Of a DNA stretch of 64,000 nucleotides, positions 61,286-64,000 are shown one piece after another. The notes under the pieces were generated by a model. It was not told where the DNA came from. It worked only from the letters and a program-made list of their open reading frames with translations, and searched no databases. The stretch is taken from the NCBI GenBank assembly GCA_039881145.1, contig JAYKKI010000038.1, positions 2,863,001 through 2,927,000 of the forward strand, read 5' to 3'. The translations under genes were made by a program, and so were the position numbers. Position 1 is the first letter of the stretch. Each line of letters begins with the position of its first letter. Origin of the DNA: Druceiella hillmani. Lineage: Eukaryota > Arthropoda > Insecta > Lepidoptera > Hepialidae.

Positions 61286-61702
61286 TTGAAGACGGAAGTT
61301 TTGTTTTTAATTCTAACAAATACTCATATTACTTTTCAATAAAAATAAAAATATAACATTATAGTATCGTTCTAGTTCTAATTAAAAATTTATTTTATTT
61401 AATCTTTTCGATCGTCAAGGTGTACCTAATCTTAAGTGATAGGTACCTAAGTTATTTCAATGTATCTAAGTGGTTAAAGTAAGAGAATTTTTGTATTAAT
61501 AAACGTGATTGTAAAACTTGGATAAACTTTTTTATTTAAAATCTAACCTGTATAATGCAAAATAATGATGACTGTTCTCGCCGAAAAGTTCTCTATAATT
61601 AATATATGTAATGTATAGTATACATTAAATTAAAATACCTAAATAAGAGGGCGGCAAAATTGTCTCCCACCCCGGGCAGCCGACACTCACGCTACGCCAC
61701 TG

Positions 61703-61975
61703 TACACAATGCTCAATATTTCGCAAATATTTAGTTTCAAAGTGATGTACAATATCTATATCTTCAAAGTGATATGTAATTCTTAATATTTCTCAAATAT
61801 TAAACTTAAAAGTGATGTAAAATGGGTATATCTTCAAAGCAGTATACATAAGGTTCATATTTCGCACATATTAATTAAGCTTCAAAGTGATGTACAATGT
61901 GTATGTCTTCAAAATATTACGTAATGCTTAATATTTCGAGAATATTAAGCTTCAAAGTAATGTACAGTAGAGCGA
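61703..61975. repeat. Satellite-like tandem array, right part
   Basis: Continuation of 57390-57763 after the hAT element: about four units of the same 70-80-bp pattern. Confidence 0.88.
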
Positions 61976-61984
61976 AACGGGCCG

Positions 61985-62130
61985 AAATTTTTTTTTTAAT
62001 TTTTCAATTCCTGTTTAATTAAAAGGTGCCTTGATAGAAAATACTTTAAATTGCAAAATAAGACCTTCCTACGATAACATCTTCAGGTGGTGCATTAGCG
62101 ATAAAATTTTCAAAATTAGTGGAAATTCAA
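61985..62130 (-). mobile_element. Degenerate Penelope-like terminus with ribozyme remnant
   Basis: On the minus strand, CCACCTGAAGATGTT resembles the hammerhead start seen at 6760-6825. It is followed by GGAAGGTC where the better copies have CGAAACC-GGTC, so the core and stem III are degenerate. The flanks differ from the other PLE copies, so this is either a separate PLE family or an old relative. Confidence 0.4.
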
Positions 62131-62218
62131 AAAAATACCATTCATTTAATTTCAGGCTTTATTTGAGTATTTTTAACGTAAATGGTACAGGAAGCATAGT
62201 CCACTAGAAAAAAAATAA

Positions 62219-64000
62219 TTAACTGCTTACATCAGAATCTGAATCTTTTTCTTTTATATTAAAATATTGTGATTTTGTCTCAAAAATTGGTATAGATTTT
62301 CTTGAAAGGATCCATCTCGACGCTCTGGTCTGCAAACTAGCAACGATGCCTCTGTAACAAGTTTAACACACCGTTCGACAGCCTGGGTGTGACAATGAAA
62401 TCCAAAAACTTGCTTCAATCTGTCTTCATTTGATATTAACTGTTGTAATTCCGAAATACTAAAACGCTTTGTAAGTGGTGGCTCATAGATTTATTCTTTG
62501 GTCCAATCTATTATATTATAGTAAACTGAAGCTTCATATTGCAACTGTGGTATGATAAACTGACGAGCTATGTCATTATTTTGCTCCCGACCCTTTAAAA
62601 TGTGCGAAACAGCAAGCTCACGTATATTTTTTTACGCGTCTTGCAGCATTGCTACTAGTAAATTTTCAGGATCAGGTCTTATACACGATGTTTTTTTTAA
62701 TCCAGACGGAGATACGAAGATCTTCCTATTATATGAAACATGTGAATCGGGCCATTTGCAATTGTGGATTTCGTTTTTATGTCAAACCATGTTGGCGCAA
62801 AAACTTTTAATATAAAAGTAGTCAAATTTTTCAGGATTTTCGATGGATTTTGAGTACCTACATATTGACACAGGATTCTATTTGAGCAAGTGAGCCATCT
62901 AGAGTGTGCTATTTTTCCAGGATCTCTATTGACTAAGCTGGATGTAACTGCCCTGAGCTATTGCAAAACACATTTCATGTAAATATTTTTGGTCAGTGCT
63001 TAGGGACTCTCCGTCAATATTTGGCAATTCTGCGTGAATGGGTTTGAAATCAATTACTTCTTTCTTTAAACAGTTGTTAAGTAATTTACCGATGTTACCA
63101 GAAAATGTAACTATTCGGGCCAGTAGTTGTACCGTCCAGCTGCAGAAATAAATGACGAAAAGGTAACTCATTTGCGTGTAATAAATAAACAAGCCATTGC
63201 AGCACTCGATTCAAATGTCTCTCTAATAACGCTATCGCACCATTCTTGGGTCTTGTGTTAACTGCTGTGCCATCACATCCAATTGCCATTAAAGTTGAAA
63301 TATATTCGTATATATCTTGTAAAAGTTCCACAATCCTTTTTTGAATAGTAATGGATTTTTCTGGAGTTACTGCAATATGCCCAAGATACTCTAATCCTGG
63401 GTCAGTGATTAAGGAGATATCCTCCTCAGTTACAGTAAAGCGATGTTGTTGGCTTGCTGTCGTAGATGTGACTAAAGTGTTGTCCTTGCACCCGTCAAAA
63501 TAAAGTGAGGAGATAGAAATTTTATCTTCGGGACATTGCTGCAAATTTTTGCGGACTTTTTTACGCTCAGGCTGTAATTTACTTCGATCAATGACTTTCG
63601 AAGGATCAATTCCAGTAATAACGTTTAAATCTGATAATGCTGCGTTTACAATAATTGTTGCTAATCTATTTGAAACCTCAGACCTATTAACAGAATTGAT
63701 TGTCGTATCCAAAACTGGGGATTGTCCTGAGGGCGAGGAATCACTGGTAGAACTTTCGGAGTCGGAGAGGTCTTCTAAAGTATTGAAGGCTTTAGGCGTA
63801 CTTGGAGTTTCATTAAGTTTTTTCACACGTTCTTCATACTTTCTTTTTCTGAACAAACTTCTATAATTTTTAGAAGTTGCCAGTTTATCCAGTCCTCCAA
63901 TATACAATTGGCGCTTGTTTCGTTGATCTTCCAAAAATTCAACATCTTCTGAGGGTACTTTACCTCGACATTTACAAGTTTCTCTTGAAATGCAGTTACA
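62219..64000 (-). pseudogene. Uncharacterised arthropod repeat protein (LHANELP family), 5' end beyond the window
   Basis: The frame is open from the right edge at 64000: CNCISRETCKCRGKVPSED, FLEDQRNKRQLYIGGLDKL, an acidic Ser-rich stretch, VIDRSKLQPERKKVRKN, ISSLYFDGCKDNTLV, IGCDGTAVNTRPKNGAI and QWLVYLLHANELPFRHLF, then DGTTTGP. A frameshift at about 63097 leads to TFSGNIGKLLNNCL, another near 62940 to NRDPGKIAHSRWLT and VFAPTWFDIKTKS. Later pieces include CHTQAVERCVKLVTEAS, then RDG and PIFETKSQYF, ending at 62219. I recall the same order of motifs (IGCDGT, LHANELPxRHL, FSGxIGK, SRWLTxANRxLRLY, CHTQAVERxVKLVTEAS, RDGFIR) in many uncharacterised multicopy arthropod proteins. The copy number suggests a mobile element, and IGCDGT looks like a nuclease-fold strand, but no function is established. 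At least four frame breaks and two stops show decay. Confidence 0.7.

Larger units (their letters stand above)
57764..61702 (+). mobile_element. hAT transposon, ZMYM1-like, both ends present
   Basis: 3939 bp, with TIRs CAGTGGCGTAGCGTAG at 57764 and the reverse complement of the right end, CAGTGGCGTAGCGTGAG, ending at 61702. Both are followed by a GC-rich region (GGGCGGCCCGCCCCC on the left, GGGCGGCAAAATTG-type on the right). The flanking 8 bp TACACAAT occur at 57756-57763 and again at 61703-61710: a perfect hAT target duplication, and both copies match the surrounding satellite. The element carries one transposase gene, now broken by frameshifts, and a nested repeat fragment at 58480-58605. 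Confidence 0.95.

Overview
The window is eukaryotic nuclear DNA, most likely from an insect. It is very AT-rich, has long (TA)n microsatellites and spliceosome-type intron boundaries, and nearly everything recognisable in it is a transposable element of a family common in insects. I see no operons, ribosome binding sites, rRNA, convincing tRNA genes or CRISPR arrays, and no host gene I can name. The window reads as an intergenic or intronic stretch built from several generations of nested mobile elements, almost all broken.

Layout. 1-3630: a Helitron remnant (1021-1762), a perfect 23-bp-arm hairpin (1874-1926), and a 1.37-kb pogo-like DNA transposon (2129-3502) inside a (TA)n tract, carrying only the transposase C-terminal half and broken by a 36-bp palindrome. 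3770-11027: a dispersed repeat, a solo Penelope-like (PLE) terminus at 6672-6828, and a PLE foldback at 9291-11027 whose arms encode the GIY-YIG endonuclease end and carry hammerhead-ribozyme-like motifs. 11028-30100: mostly featureless AT-rich DNA with a 250-bp tandem duplication, a LINE 3' fragment, possible unrecognised host exons, a second dispersed-repeat copy, a miniature PLE foldback and a five-unit tandem repeat of about 120 bp. 30107-32527: a decayed ZBED5/SCAND3-like hAT element followed by an RTE-like LINE tail. 33218-41073: a recent dispersed repeat, a ZBED4-like hAT fragment, a short Helitron lying in the loop of an inverted repeat, a mariner pseudogene and a Tc1 pseudogene. 42329-49737: a possible MITE, several hairpins and a Jockey-like LINE. 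51083-57149: microsatellites, a spliced THAP/P-element-like pseudogene, a LINE fragment, the second copy of the recent repeat and a 140-bp three-unit repeat. 57390-61975: a satellite array split by a complete-ended ZMYM1-like hAT element (57764-61702) with an 8-bp target duplication. 62219-64000: a decayed copy of an uncharacterised arthropod repeat protein that runs off the right edge.

How the parts work together. There is no pathway here. The relations are those of transposition: transposase or Rep/helicase proteins act on terminal sequences (several pairs are visible), PLE ribozyme motifs would process PLE transcripts, and (TA)n tracts and satellites serve as insertion sites. The observations most worth following are the PLE foldbacks with their series of ribozyme states, the uncharacterised protein family at the right edge, the Helitron inside an inverted repeat, and the THAP pseudogene with intact splice sites. 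All calls come from reading the sequence by eye; no database search was run.
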